This document shows, in pieces, positions 46,298 through 55,133 of a stretch of DNA of 64,000 bases. This DNA is from Pseudomonas asiatica (GTDB lineage Bacteria > Pseudomonadota > Gammaproteobacteria > Pseudomonadales > Pseudomonadaceae). Each line of letters begins with the position of its first letter. The first letter of the stretch is position 1. Position numbers and translations under genes: made by a program. The notes under the pieces are model-generated. The model was not told the DNA's origin. It saw only the letters and a program-made list of their open reading frames with translations, and searched no databases. Location: NCBI RefSeq assembly GCF_040214835.1, contig NZ_CP157874.1:2236001-2300000 (forward strand). Reading direction: 5' to 3'.

Positions 46298-47743
46298 CTA
46301 GACCAGATGCTCGAACAGGTCGGTATTCTTCCCCGCCTGAATCGCAATCCAGAACCGCGCAATCCCGCCGGTAGTGGTCGGCTTGATCCCGGTAAGCTGC
46401 TCCACCAGTTTCAGCCGGTACACCAGCGTCTGCCGGTGAATCCCCAAATCATACGCCGTGGCCTTCCAGTTGCCGTCGTTGTGCAGAAAGGTGACCAACG
46501 TCTGCAGCAGCGCCGCACCCTGGGTGCGGTCATGCTCGATCAGCGGCCCCAGGTAACGCCCCACCAGCGCCCGCGCCTCGGCCAGTGACTTGGGCGCCAT
46601 GATCAGGCCGGTTTCCGCCTCGCCATAACGCAGCTGCTGCGCGCCACTTTCCTCGGCCTGGGTCAGCGCCAGGCGGGCTTGGCGCACGCTCTCGCGAAAG
46701 CCGGTGGCCGCCGCGATCGGCCCGCTGATACCAATTACCGTACCCTCGCCGAGGTTGTGGCACAGCGCCGTCAGGCTTGGCGCGTCGTCACGGCTGATCG
46801 CCAGCAGCAGGCCTTTGTCGTCGAGCAGTAGTGGCGTGGAGTGATGCAGGGCAGGGGCCTGGTGGATGTCGGCGCTGCTCCACGGGCCGTGGCTGCCCGG
46901 CCTGATCGCCAGGCTCACCAAGGTGCCGACCAGGCCACGACGCTCCAGCATCGGCCGCGCCAGGCTGAACTCCGTCTCGCTGTCGAGCAGGCTGCGCAAC
47001 AGCGCTGCGCCTTCTTCGCGCTGCTGGTCGCGGTGGATCATCAGGCGTTCCAGTTCCACCCCCAGCAAGCCGACCAGCGAGCGCACCAGGATGGCGTCAT
47101 CCTGCGTGCGGGTGCCTTTGCGCGCCATCAGCAGGTTGGCGCGGGCGCGGCCGCCGATCGGGATGCGTTCCACCCGCTCGGCAGCCTGCGCGGCCCGGCG
47201 GGTTTCGACCACGGTGGTGCCGCTGGGGGCATCCTCGATGGCCAGGTCGAGGCCGAGGGTGTCGGCCAGGATCGCCAGGCGCCCAGCCATGTCGGGGGCT
47301 TTGCGCAAGGCGTCGGCGTAGGTCTGGAACAGCCGCTCGCTGGCGTTGAAACGCTCGCGCTGGGCCTGCAGCACGCTCTCGATCACGTAGTGCGACAGCT
47401 TGACGAACTCCAGTTCGAAGCTGCCATGCAGCACCGGGAACAACAGGCGGTCGGCGGCGGCCAGCAGTTCGCCGGACAGCGCCGGCGCATCGGCCCGCGG
47501 CGCCACCACCAGGGCACTGGGGTTGCTCTGCACCAGTTGCTCCAGCCAGCTCACCTGGTCTGCCTGGGCGCTGGGCAGGCCGACGCCGGTGGTCATCACC
47601 AGGTCGCCTGGCGATACCCAGCGCCAGGGGTCTGGCAAGTCGACGGTGTGGGCCCAGGTGATCAGCCTGCCGGTGCCGGCCGCGCCAGCCACGGCCTGCA
47701 ACTTGAGCAGTTCGATATCGATCAGGTCCTGCACCGTGAGCAT
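46298..47743 (-). CDS. PucR-family transcriptional regulator
   Basis: A 481-residue regulator: N-terminal PucR domain (residues about 1-125, TVQDLIDIELLKLQAVAG, PWRWVSPGDLVMTTG), a central GGDEF-like/CdaR region and a C-terminal PucR helix-turn-helix (NDGNWKATAYDLGIHRQTLVYRL, then LTGI). Such proteins activate purine, GABA or polyamine catabolism genes. The nearby permease is a plausible target. ATG 47741-47743 is chosen because GAGAG lies 6 bases upstream; an ATG two codons earlier leaves no spacing. Confidence 0.9.
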   Translation of the reverse strand: MLTVQDLIDIELLKLQAVAGAAGTGRLITWAHTVDLPDPWRWVSPGDLVMTTGVGLPSAQADQVSWLEQLVQSNPSALVVAPRADAPALSGELLAAADRLLFPVLHGSFELEFVKLSHYVIESVLQAQRERFNASERLFQTYADALRKAPDMAGRLAILADTLGLDLAIEDAPSGTTVVETRRAAQAAERVERIPIGGRARANLLMARKGTRTQDDAILVRSLVGLLGVELERLMIHRDQQREEGAALLRSLLDSETEFSLARPMLERRGLVGTLVSLAIRPGSHGPWSSADIHQAPALHHSTPLLLDDKGLLLAISRDDAPSLTALCHNLGEGTVIGISGPIAAATGFRESVRQARLALTQAEESGAQQLRYGEAETGLIMAPKSLAEARALVGRYLGPLIEHDRTQGAALLQTLVTFLHNDGNWKATAYDLGIHRQTLVYRLKLVEQLTGIKPTTTGGIARFWIAIQAGKNTDLFEHLV

Positions 47744-47825
47744 GGGCATCTCTCATTCCAAAGATGCGCCAAGCATGGCGTTTTACGCTGGGGCGGTAAA
47801 CCTTTGTTCGCGGTGCAGGGCCAGT

Positions 47826-47930
47826 GGGGCTGCTTTGCAGCCCATCGCGACACAAGGCCGCTCCCACAGGACAGTGCGCATCCTTGTGGGAGCGGCCTTG
47901 TGTCGCGAAAGGGGCGCAAAGCGCCCCCGG
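47826..47930. repeat. REPIN upstream of the PucR gene
   Basis: Inverted REP arms CATCGCGACACAAGGCCGCTCCCACAG and CTTGTGGGAGCGGCCTTGTGTCGCG with heads GGGGCTGCTTTGCAGCCC and GGGGCGCAAAGCGCCCCC. It lies between the start of the PucR gene and the 3' end of the cptA-like gene. Confidence 0.9.
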
Positions 47931-47950
47931 CAATCCCTACCGCGCAACAC

Positions 47951-49714
47951 TCAGTTCAGGTTCTTGCCACTACTGGCCGTCTCCCGCACCCGCTCGGCCT
48001 TGTCCAGCGGCAGGTGGTCGAACTCGCGCAGACCATCCTTGCGGTACGGGTCGCCAATCCAGCGTGGTGCCACCACGAACTGCGGGCTCACCAGGCTCTT
48101 GGCCGGTTCGTAACGGTCATAGCTCAGCCCGGCCAGGTCGGACAGGGTATGGATCAGGTGCGAGCTGCTGTAGGGGCGGTCGGCCATCGCCTGCAGGTCG
48201 CGCGGGTGCTCGGCCTGCCAGCTGGGCGAAGTCCACAGCAAGAACGGGATGGTGTACATCGGCCGGGTCGGCGCGCCTTCGTTGCGCCCCAGGCGGTCGT
48301 GGTTGCCAGAGCTGTACACATCTTCGCCATGGTCGGACAGGTACAGCAGGAAGCCATTGGAGGTACTGGCCGAGTAACGCTTGATCAGGCTCGACACCAC
48401 GTAGTCGTTGTAGCGCACCGCGTTGTCGTAGAAGTTGTAGGTTTCCACCTGGTCATCGGTCAGCTTGCCGGGCACCCCCTGGCGGTCTTTGAAGTGCGCG
48501 TAGTCGTTCGGGTAGCGGTAGCGATAGTCCATGTGCGTACCCAGCAGGTGCACGATGATGAACTTGTTCGGCGCCGGGTCCTGCAGGGCCTTCTCGAACG
48601 GCGTCAGCACCACGTCGTCGTACTGGCTGGCATTCTGGTTGCGCTGGTTGTTCAGGTACACCGGCGCGTCCGTCTGCTGCGAGAAGGTGGTCAGCATGGT
48701 GTTGCGCTTGGTCATGGTCTGCTGGTTGGTGATCCAGAAGGTCTTGTAGCCGGCCTGTTTCATCAGGTTGATCAGCGACGGGTCGGTGAGGAAGCGGTCC
48801 GGGTTCTGCTCGTCGCCGAAGGTGAGGATCTGCTGCATCACTTCGATGGTGTACGGGCGTGGCGACACCACGTTGCGGAACACCGTCAGGCTCTTGTCGC
48901 TGGCGGCCAGCGCATCGAGGTTGGGCGTGGTGTCGCGGTTGTAGCCGTACAGGTGCATGTGCTCGCGGGTGGTGGATTCGCCCAGCACCAGCACCAGCGT
49001 GCGCGGCGCTGCACCGCTGCTGTCACGCAGGTTTTGCAGGGGCGGCAGCGCGGCGTTCTTGGCCAGCAGCTCCTGCATGTTGTCCAGCTGCTGGCGGTAC
49101 TGGCGGTAGCCGACCAGCAGTTGCCAGGGCACGGCGGGTTCCATGCGCTGCTGCACCTTTTCCGCCGCGTCGGCGAAGCTGCGTTCCTGGGTGACCATCT
49201 GCTTGTAGAACGGGTACACCAGGTTGGCCAGCAGCAACAGGGCGACCACCGGCAGGCGGCTGCGCAGCGGCAGGCTGACCGGGCGTACGCGCTTCCACAG
49301 CAGCACCGCCACCAGCGTGTACAGCAGCAGTGCCAGGCCCAGCCAGGCGCTGAAGTACTGGCTGAAGTACTCACCGGCCTCGGCGGTGTTGGACTCGAAC
49401 ATCACGAAGATGACGCTTTGCGAGAACTCCTGGCGATAGATGCCGAAGTAGCTCAGGCCCACCAGCGAAGCAGCCCACAACACCAGGCCGATGACCGCTG
49501 CCGTGGCGCGAGTGAAGCGCGGCAGCAGCAGTACCGGGGCCAGCCACAGGCTGCTGAGGAAGAATGCATCGCGAAAACCGGCGAACCCGGTGGTACCACT
49601 GAACAGCAGCAACGCCTGGGTCACGCCCGAGAAGTACCAGAAGAACAGCAAAAGCCAGCCCAGGCCGGCCCAGTCCACGCGTTTGGGCGAGGAGGGGGAT
49701 GGAGTGTGTGACAC
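47951..49714 (-). CDS. cptA: Phosphoethanolamine transferase, CptA-like
   Basis: A 587-residue inner-membrane protein (E. coli CptA about 577). Five hydrophobic helices occupy the first 190 residues; the periplasmic alkaline-phosphatase-fold domain follows with the nucleophile Thr in LVLGESTTREHMHLYGY, LLGTHMDYRYRYP and zinc-site residues in YLSDHGEDVY. It transfers phosphoethanolamine from phosphatidylethanolamine to lipopolysaccharide core heptose or lipid A, which lowers surface charge. GTG 49712-49714 is favoured by GAGG 5 bases upstream; upstream translation to 49843 looks non-coding. CptA versus EptA is called from motif order and length. Confidence 0.88.
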   Translation of the reverse strand: MSHTPSPSSPKRVDWAGLGWLLLFFWYFSGVTQALLLFSGTTGFAGFRDAFFLSSLWLAPVLLLPRFTRATAAVIGLVLWAASLVGLSYFGIYRQEFSQSVIFVMFESNTAEAGEYFSQYFSAWLGLALLLYTLVAVLLWKRVRPVSLPLRSRLPVVALLLLANLVYPFYKQMVTQERSFADAAEKVQQRMEPAVPWQLLVGYRQYRQQLDNMQELLAKNAALPPLQNLRDSSGAAPRTLVLVLGESTTREHMHLYGYNRDTTPNLDALAASDKSLTVFRNVVSPRPYTIEVMQQILTFGDEQNPDRFLTDPSLINLMKQAGYKTFWITNQQTMTKRNTMLTTFSQQTDAPVYLNNQRNQNASQYDDVVLTPFEKALQDPAPNKFIIVHLLGTHMDYRYRYPNDYAHFKDRQGVPGKLTDDQVETYNFYDNAVRYNDYVVSSLIKRYSASTSNGFLLYLSDHGEDVYSSGNHDRLGRNEGAPTRPMYTIPFLLWTSPSWQAEHPRDLQAMADRPYSSSHLIHTLSDLAGLSYDRYEPAKSLVSPQFVVAPRWIGDPYRKDGLREFDHLPLDKAERVRETASSGKNLN

Positions 49715-49867
49715 GTATGCCTCGTCGTACTTGGCGGCCAGCGGATGTGCCCGTGGCCGGAAAGGGCGTGACGCTAATCTGCCGAGCGTGAAAATAACGT
49801 CAACGAGACGCTGGCCCAGGCAAGGTATGATGTGTTCAGCCAAACCGGACTGACAGGTCGAGTGAGA

Positions 49868-50014
49868 ATGAACCGTCGCAAGAAGATCAAGCAGCTACTG
49901 CAGGCGCATGCCAAGAAGGCCAGCGCCAAGCTGGCGCCGCGCAAGCCCAAGTACATTTGCAAGGCCGACCGTTTGAAGATGGAGGCCGAGGCGGCGGGGG
50001 ATACCCCCACCTGA
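49868..50014 (+). CDS. Small basic DUF2986-type protein, 48 residues
   Basis: MNRRKKIKQLLQAHAKKASA followed by KLAPRKPKYICKADRLKMEAE, the pattern of the DUF2986 family of short Lys-rich proteins common in gamma-proteobacteria. Function unknown. ATG 49868 is preceded by GAGTGAGA; a longer start at 49832 is less likely. A REPIN follows immediately. Confidence 0.8.
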   Translation: MNRRKKIKQLLQAHAKKASAKLAPRKPKYICKADRLKMEAEAAGDTPT

Positions 50015-50027
50015 CTGGCGCGGACCT

Positions 50028-50147
50028 TGTAGGAGCGGCCTTGTGTCGCGATCGGGCCGCAGAGCGGCCCCACGATTTCAGCATTGAAGCAGATATCGCC
50101 GGGGCCGCTCTGCGGCCCGATCGCGACACAAGGCCGCTCCTACAGGG
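50028..50147. repeat. REPIN
   Basis: TTGTAGGAGCGGCCTTGTGTCGCGATCGGGCCGCAGAGCGGCCCC and its inverse copy around a 35-base spacer. It separates the DUF2986-type gene from the convergent 50168-50560 gene. Confidence 0.9.
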
Positions 50148-50167
50148 GGCGCGTTGGCTGCTTGCGA

Positions 50168-50560
50168 TCAACGGCGATAGTAGCGGTGGTCATCATTGTA
50201 GCGGTGGTGCATGGCCCGCTCATGGCGGTGCTCCCAGTCGCGGCGCCGTTCCCAGTCGCGTCGGCGTTCCCAGTCCCGCCGGCGCTCCCAATCACGGCGG
50301 GCCTGCTCGCGGCGCCACTGTTCGCGGCGCCAGTCGCTGCGGTGGTCATGCCAGCGGTCGTCATCGTGGGCCAGCAGTGTGGCTGGCTGTTCATCGGCCA
50401 CACTGGCCACCCTGGACCAGGGGTTGCCGGCAGGCTGCAACGGTGATTGAACCACCGGGGCTGCCACTACGGGCGCCTTCATTTGTGTTGCCGATGCCGT
50501 GCCCATCGCCGCGAACGAGAACAGGCCGAGCAGCATCAACCTTGCGACATGTATTTTCAT
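50168..50560 (-). CDS. Exported low-complexity protein with RRDWE repeats
   Basis: A 130-residue protein with a signal peptide (MKIHVARLMLLGLFSFAAMG, cleavage probably after TASA) and a mature part whose second half is almost wholly charged: WRREQ twice, then RRDWER or RRDWEH four times, ending HHRYNDDHRYYRR. No domain is recognised. ATG 50558-50560 is chosen as start with AGAGG 12 bases upstream; a TTG directly after the AGAGG is unlikely. Probably a periplasmic Arg/His-rich protein; function unknown. Confidence 0.75.
   Translation of the reverse strand: MKIHVARLMLLGLFSFAAMGTASATQMKAPVVAAPVVQSPLQPAGNPWSRVASVADEQPATLLAHDDDRWHDHRSDWRREQWRREQARRDWERRRDWERRRDWERRRDWEHRHERAMHHRYNDDHRYYRR
50226..50300. 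repeat. Tandem 18-bp repeat within the RRDWE gene
   Basis: Four units of the type CGGCGTTCCCAGTCGCGT, differing at a few positions, encode on the minus strand the hexapeptide RRDWER. Perfect length spacing of 18 bases indicates replication-slippage origin. Confidence 0.85.
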
Positions 50561-50881
50561 GAGCGAAGCCAACCTCTGATAACAATTGAGCCATCTGGCC
50601 AGCAGGTGGTCGGCGAAGCTTGTCTCGCGTTCCGCTACCTTTCTGTGCCTCCCACATAGACCGGTAAACGGGAAAAAGTTCGCAGCGGCAACAAGTTGTA
50701 GAACTTCTGTGGCTCAAAACAGATAGTCGGTTGCGAGCAAGCTGAATTCGCGGTGCCGAATGATGCCGCTGACCAGGGCCAGATCATGGCGCAGCTCTCA
50801 GGAGCTCTCGTTGGCTATGCTCGCGTATACTGTGGCGCAGATCCGGTAGCGCAAACACCCTCCTTTGATTGGTTCAGGTAC
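50561..50881. other. Divergent gap before GntR gene
   Basis: A 321-bp stretch without a convincing gene. A TATACT -10-like box at 50826-50831 faces the GntR gene, 51 bases before its start, but no clear -35 box is at the right distance. Bases 50650-50730 are less GC-rich and may hold the promoter of the minus-strand RRDWE gene. Confidence 0.4.
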
Positions 50882-51814
50882 ATGGCATCGAGCACCCTCG
50901 TCCAGAGAATCGTTTCTGAAATCCGGCAAAAGATTCAGCTGGGCGAACTGGCCCCTGGCGCGCACCTCAGTGCGCAGAAGGTGGCCGACAGCTTCCACGT
51001 GTCGCGCTCGCCCGCGCGAGAGGCGCTGACCACGCTCGCCGGGCAGAAACTGCTGGAGCAGATTCCCAACCGTGGCTTTTTCGTGCTGGAGATGCCGGGA
51101 GGTATGGTGCCGGGCAGTGATGAAGTCACCTCGCTGGAAGAGCCGCCCGAGTACTACCGGCTTTCCGAAGACTGGCTCAACGACGCCATCCCGGCGGAGG
51201 TAACCGAAAAGTACCTGCGTGACCGCTACGGCCTGACCAAATTCCAGGTCACCGACATACTCAACCGGGCGGCCAAGGTCGGCTGGGCGGAACCCAAGGC
51301 AGGCTACGGCTGGCGCTTTCTCGACGTGGCCAAAACCCCGGAAACCCTCGAGCAGATCTACCGAGTGCGTGCGCTGATCGAGCCAGCGGCGCTGTTGGAA
51401 AGCAGCTTCATCGGCGACCTCGAGGTGTTGCGGCGGTTGAAGAAAGAGCAGAGCGACCTGCTGGCCGGTGGCATCGATACCTTGCCTGCAGACATGCTGC
51501 TGAAGTCGGGCATTCGTTTTCATGAGGAGTTGATCAAGCTGTCGGGCAACCCACTGTATCTGATGATCCTCAGGCAGTTGAACAACATGCGCCGGTTGAT
51601 CGAGTACCGCTCGATGATCGACCGCAAGCGGCTTTATACCCAGTGTGCCGAGCACCTGCGCATGGTCGAACTGGTGGAGGAAGGGGATAACCTGGAGGCG
51701 GCGCACCTGATGAAACGCCACCTCAGTGGTTCGTTTGCGCGCAAGTCGCCGATCCTGGAGCTGCGCAGGGCGGCGCAGGGGCAACTTGTGCCGAACGTTG
51801 TTGTGGAAATCTGA
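50882..51814 (+). CDS. GntR-family regulator with double winged helix and FCD-like domain
   Basis: A 310-residue regulator. Residues about 5-70 are a GntR winged helix (GAHLSAQKVADSFHVSRSPAREAL, LLEQIPNRGFFV). A second winged-helix-like segment follows at about 100-150 (AEVTEKYLRDRYGLTKFQ, ILNRAAKVGWAEPKAGYGWRF), before an FCD-type all-helical ligand domain (RVRALIEPAALLE, RFHEELIKLSGNPLY). ATG 50882 has AGG just upstream. A very similar layout is seen in the gene at 56926-57864. It may regulate the AbrB-otn cluster downstream on the other strand. Confidence 0.88.
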   Translation: MASSTLVQRIVSEIRQKIQLGELAPGAHLSAQKVADSFHVSRSPAREALTTLAGQKLLEQIPNRGFFVLEMPGGMVPGSDEVTSLEEPPEYYRLSEDWLNDAIPAEVTEKYLRDRYGLTKFQVTDILNRAAKVGWAEPKAGYGWRFLDVAKTPETLEQIYRVRALIEPAALLESSFIGDLEVLRRLKKEQSDLLAGGIDTLPADMLLKSGIRFHEELIKLSGNPLYLMILRQLNNMRRLIEYRSMIDRKRLYTQCAEHLRMVELVEEGDNLEAAHLMKRHLSGSFARKSPILELRRAAQGQLVPNVVVEI

Positions 51815-51819
51815 ACCTT

Positions 51820-51930
51820 GGGGCCGCTTTGCGACACAAGGCCATTCCCACAGGTACAGCGCTGTATTTGGGACCTGCGCGGTATCTGTGGGAGCGGCCT
51901 TGCGTCGCGATAGGGCTGCGAAGCAGCCCC
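51820..51930. repeat. REPIN between convergent genes
   Basis: GGGGCCGCTTTGCGACACAAGGCCATTCCCACAGG (head shortened by deletion) and the inverse arm CTGTGGGAGCGGCCTTGCGTCGCG with head GGGCTGCGAAGCAGCCCC. Lies between the ends of the GntR gene and the AbrB-type gene. Confidence 0.85.
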
Positions 51931-51937
51931 GGCACTC

Positions 51938-52978
51938 TCAAGGCTCAACCGCTGCCCGTCGCCCCAACCACACCTTCAACAGCGGTTCCGCACACAACAT
52001 CACCAACACCAGCCGCATGATCTGCATCGCCGTCACCATTCCCGCCCCAAGGTTCAACGCCTCCGCCGTCAGGTACATCTCGGTGGTACTTCCCGGCATC
52101 ATCCCCAACGCCAGCGACAACAACCGGCTACCCGACAACCAGGCAAAGCCCCAGGCGAACAGGAAGGTGCAGCCAATCATCGCCAGGGTGAACGCCACCA
52201 CCTTGCCCAGATACAGGGGGGAGCGTCGGAAGAAGCCGCGGTCAAAAAAGCTGCCCAGCGCACAACCGATCATCAACTGGCCGTAATGGCTCAACTCCAC
52301 CGGTAGCGCCATGCGCAGATCGAAGCATGCCGTCAGCGCCGCACACAAGGTCATCGGCCCGAACATCCACGGGTTCGGCAGCCCCAGACGCTTCCATGAC
52401 AAAGCCACCAGCACCCCACCGGCCAGCATCGGCCCCAGCCACTGCCAGTCGGCCGGCAAGCGTGGCTGCGAGGTGCCGGGGGCCGCGTGCATCAGCAGGA
52501 GCATCGCCGGTGGCACGCTGAGCACGATCAGCACCAGGCGAATGCTGTGTGCTGCGGCGATCTGGCTGACGTTTGCCCGATAGCGCATACCCAGTTGGAT
52601 CATCTCGGCGAAGTTGGCCGGCATGAAGGCGAAGTAGGCGGTGGTCAGGTCCATGCCGCGGCGGTGGATGAAAGCGATGCCAACCAAAGCCAGCAGCAGG
52701 GTGACGAAGGCGGCGGCCAGCATCAGCAGGAAATGCCTCGCAAGTTCGTGCACCACCGGCTGAGTGAAGTGCAGGCCGATGGAGGTTGCGATCAGCCATT
52801 GGCCGGACTTGCGGCCGTTGGGGATTTCGGCAATGGCCCAGCCGCTGCAGCGGATGATGATCACGGCAAGCATCGAGCCGATGATCCACGGTAGGGGCCA
52901 GTGGGCGGCGCTGGCGAGTAGTGCGCCGGCGGTGCCTGTCAGCGGGGTGGCCCACCAGGTTTTCAAGGTATTGAGCAT
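51938..52978 (-). CDS. AbrB-family membrane protein
   Basis: A 346-residue protein with about ten hydrophobic helices and the duplicated family pattern PLPWIIGSML near the N-terminus and NPWMFGPMTL in the second half. It belongs to the family annotated AbrB (PF05145, 'putative ammonia monooxygenase'), now seen as membrane permease-like proteins; the enzyme name is misleading. ATG 52976-52978 follows GGAG by 4 bases. It is on the same strand as the otn-like genes, after a REPIN gap of 143 bases, and may transport their substrate; that is inference. Confidence 0.85.
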   Translation of the reverse strand: MLNTLKTWWATPLTGTAGALLASAAHWPLPWIIGSMLAVIIIRCSGWAIAEIPNGRKSGQWLIATSIGLHFTQPVVHELARHFLLMLAAAFVTLLLALVGIAFIHRRGMDLTTAYFAFMPANFAEMIQLGMRYRANVSQIAAAHSIRLVLIVLSVPPAMLLLMHAAPGTSQPRLPADWQWLGPMLAGGVLVALSWKRLGLPNPWMFGPMTLCAALTACFDLRMALPVELSHYGQLMIGCALGSFFDRGFFRRSPLYLGKVVAFTLAMIGCTFLFAWGFAWLSGSRLLSLALGMMPGSTTEMYLTAEALNLGAGMVTAMQIMRLVLVMLCAEPLLKVWLGRRAAVEP

Positions 52979-52998
52979 GGGGTCTCCTGGTGTTTGTT

Positions 52999-53100
52999 GG
53001 GGGGCTGCTTTGCAGCCCATCACGACACAAGGTCGCTCCTGCGGGAAAACGCGGGTCCCCTGAAGCAGCCTTGTGTCGCGATGAGGCGCAAAGCGCCCCC
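52999..53100. repeat. REPIN with degenerate second arm
   Basis: GGGGGGCTGCTTTGCAGCCCATCACGACACAAGGTCGCTCCTGCGGG and an inverse arm AGCAGCCTTGTGTCGCGATGAGGCGCAAAGCGCCCCC with a deletion. Lies between two co-directional genes. Confidence 0.85.
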
Positions 53101-53121
53101 ATGATTCGCCGACGCAACGCG

Positions 53122-53757
53122 TCACTTGACGGAATACTGCCGCCGCAACTCAGCCACCTGCTCCGGCGTCAAGGTGCGGAACTTGTGCTGGAAAATCAGC
53201 AGAAACAGCTGCGCAGTTGCCTCCAGCTCTTCCGTGGCATCCACCGCCGCATTCAGGTCGCTGCCCGCCACCACCGGCCCGTGGTGGGCCAGCAGCATGG
53301 CGTGGTGCTTGCCCGAAAACGCCCGCACCGCCTCGGCCAGTGCCGGGTCGCCAGGTGCGTAGTAAGGCACCAGCGGCAGCTTGCCGACGCGCATGGCGTA
53401 GTAGGCGGTGATGGCCGGCAGCAGGTCGTCCGGGTCCAGCCCGTCCAGCACAGATACCGCCACCGAGTGCGTCGAGTGCAGGTGCACCACTGCGCCACTG
53501 GTGGGCCGCTCCTGGTACATGGCCAGGTGCAGCATCAGCTCCTTGGACGGCTTGTCGCCGCTGACATGGCGACCCTCCCAGTCGAGCTTGGTCAGCCGTG
53601 CCGGGTCCAGCCGGCCCAGGCTGGACCCGGTGGGGGTGAGCAGCCAGCCATCGTCCAGGCGCACGCTGATATTGCCGGTGCCGCCGTGGGTCAGGCCGCG
53701 GTCGTACATCGACTTGCCCAGCAGCACGATCTCTTCCCGTTGCTTGCTTTCGTTCAT
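53122..53757 (-). CDS. otnC: Class II aldolase, 3-oxo-tetronate 4-phosphate decarboxylase-like (OtnC)
   Basis: A 211-residue class II aldolase/adducin-fold protein with metal-site motifs: THGGTGNISVR, VVHLHSTHSVAV, and the third histidine in LLAHHGPVVAG. Its close relatives decarboxylate 3-oxo-tetronate 4-phosphate to dihydroxyacetone phosphate in L-threonate or D-erythronate breakdown. The start overlaps the kinase stop by 4 bases, as expected for consecutive pathway steps. The adjacent OtnK-type kinase makes this reading better than fuculose- or ribulose-phosphate aldolase. Confidence 0.88.
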   Translation of the reverse strand: MNESKQREEIVLLGKSMYDRGLTHGGTGNISVRLDDGWLLTPTGSSLGRLDPARLTKLDWEGRHVSGDKPSKELMLHLAMYQERPTSGAVVHLHSTHSVAVSVLDGLDPDDLLPAITAYYAMRVGKLPLVPYYAPGDPALAEAVRAFSGKHHAMLLAHHGPVVAGSDLNAAVDATEELEATAQLFLLIFQHKFRTLTPEQVAELRRQYSVK

Positions 53758-55025
53758 GGTGCCAGCTCCAGTGCCTGGGTGAAGAAGTCGGGGCCACCGA
53801 AGTTGCCCGACTTCAATGCCAACGCCACGGGCACCTGGCCCAGTCCGAGGGTCCAGGGCACGCCAGGGGCTATCGATGGGCCGATGCGCAGCGCCTTGAC
53901 GCCCAGGGCCTTGACCACCGCTCCGGAGGTTTCGCCACCGGCGACCACGAAGGTGCGCACGCCCAGTTCCTGCAGGCCGAGGGCGATCTGCGCCAGGGCG
54001 CGCTCGACAATTTCCCCGGCGGCCTCAACGCCCAGCCGGGCCTGCACGGCCTTGACCGCGTCCGGCTGTGCGCTGGCATAAACCAGCACAGGGCCTTGGG
54101 CCAGCAGTGGCTGGGCCCAGTCCAGCGCTTCAGTCACCAGGTCATGGCCTTCGGCCAGGCGCAGCGGGTCGATGGCGAAGCTGGGTTTGCCGCTGTCGTG
54201 CCAATGCGCGACCTGACCATTGGTGGCTACCGAGCAACTGCCAGATAGCACGGCAGCCAGCCCATCGACCGGGGGCAGGTCTGCCGCACAGGCGGTATCG
54301 GCCAGCAGGCCGGCGCGCTTGTAGTTGTCCGGCAGGCCCAGGGCAACGCCCGACCCACCTGTGATCAGCCGTTGTTCGCTGGCGGCTTCGCCAATGACCG
54401 TCAGATCGGCGTTGCTGATGGCATCGACGATGGCATATCCGAAGCCACCCGCTTGGGCATCGGCCAAAGCCAGGCGCACGGCTGCGGCACCTTGGCTGAC
54501 AGTGGCATGGCGGACCAGGCCGACTTTGCGCGGCGTTTGCTGTTGCAGCACGCGCACCAGGTTGGAATCGGCCATCGGCGTGAGCGGGTGGTGGCGCATG
54601 CCGGATTCGTTCAGCAACGTGTCGCCGACGAACAGGTGGCCATTGAACAGGGTGCGTTGGTTTTCCGGGAAGGCCGGGCAGGCCAGGGCAAATGGCGTGT
54701 CCAGTGCGTCGAGCAAGGCATCGGCCACCGGGCCGATGTTGCCTTGCGCCGTGGAGTCGAAGGTGGAGCAGTATTTGAAGAAGTACTGCCGGCAACCGGT
54801 GGCCTTGAGCCAGGCCAGAGCCGTCAGGGATTGTTCGACTGCCTGTTCGGCGGGCAGCGTGCGGGTTTTCAGGGCGATGACGATGGCATCGACATCGGCG
54901 TCGATCGGTCCGACGGGTACGTCGATCACTTGCAGGGTGCGCATGCCGCCACGCACCAGCATGCTGGCGAGGTCGGTGCCGCCGGTGAAGTCGTCTGCGA
55001 TGCAGCCCAGAATCGGTTGGCTCAT
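53754..55025 (-). CDS. otnK: Four-carbon acid sugar kinase, 3-oxo-tetronate kinase-like (OtnK)
   Basis: A 423-residue kinase of the DUF1537 family. N-terminal domain: LGCIADDFTGGTDLASMLV with substrate-site residues; C-terminal ATP domain with VAGGETSGAVVKALG and PGVPW. The family phosphorylates 3-oxo-tetronates (OtnK), D-threonate (DtnK) or related acids. Pairing with an OtnC-type aldolase points to OtnK. ATG 55023-55025 has GGAGG 8 bases upstream. It lies 108 bases after the dehydrogenase gene on the same strand. Confidence 0.88.
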   Translation of the reverse strand: MSQPILGCIADDFTGGTDLASMLVRGGMRTLQVIDVPVGPIDADVDAIVIALKTRTLPAEQAVEQSLTALAWLKATGCRQYFFKYCSTFDSTAQGNIGPVADALLDALDTPFALACPAFPENQRTLFNGHLFVGDTLLNESGMRHHPLTPMADSNLVRVLQQQTPRKVGLVRHATVSQGAAAVRLALADAQAGGFGYAIVDAISNADLTVIGEAASEQRLITGGSGVALGLPDNYKRAGLLADTACAADLPPVDGLAAVLSGSCSVATNGQVAHWHDSGKPSFAIDPLRLAEGHDLVTEALDWAQPLLAQGPVLVYASAQPDAVKAVQARLGVEAAGEIVERALAQIALGLQELGVRTFVVAGGETSGAVVKALGVKALRIGPSIAPGVPWTLGLGQVPVALALKSGNFGGPDFFTQALELAP

Positions 55026-55133
55026 GGCCAGTTCCTCCAGCCCGGCACCGAATGCGCAGGGCTCGGAACACAGGCCTGTGTGGGGGTAGGGAAGGGCGCT
55101 TGGCGGCACGCACGGGCGTGCCGCCAACTTGGG

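Noticed and set aside
46841..49711. 956-codon plus-strand open frame over the PucR and cptA genes
   Set aside because: It runs through two well-supported minus-strand genes and a REPIN, and has low-complexity H/Q/R/V-rich translation.
51938..52978. Ammonia monooxygenase
   Set aside because: This is an old misannotation of the AbrB membrane family; no copper-oxygenase features are present.
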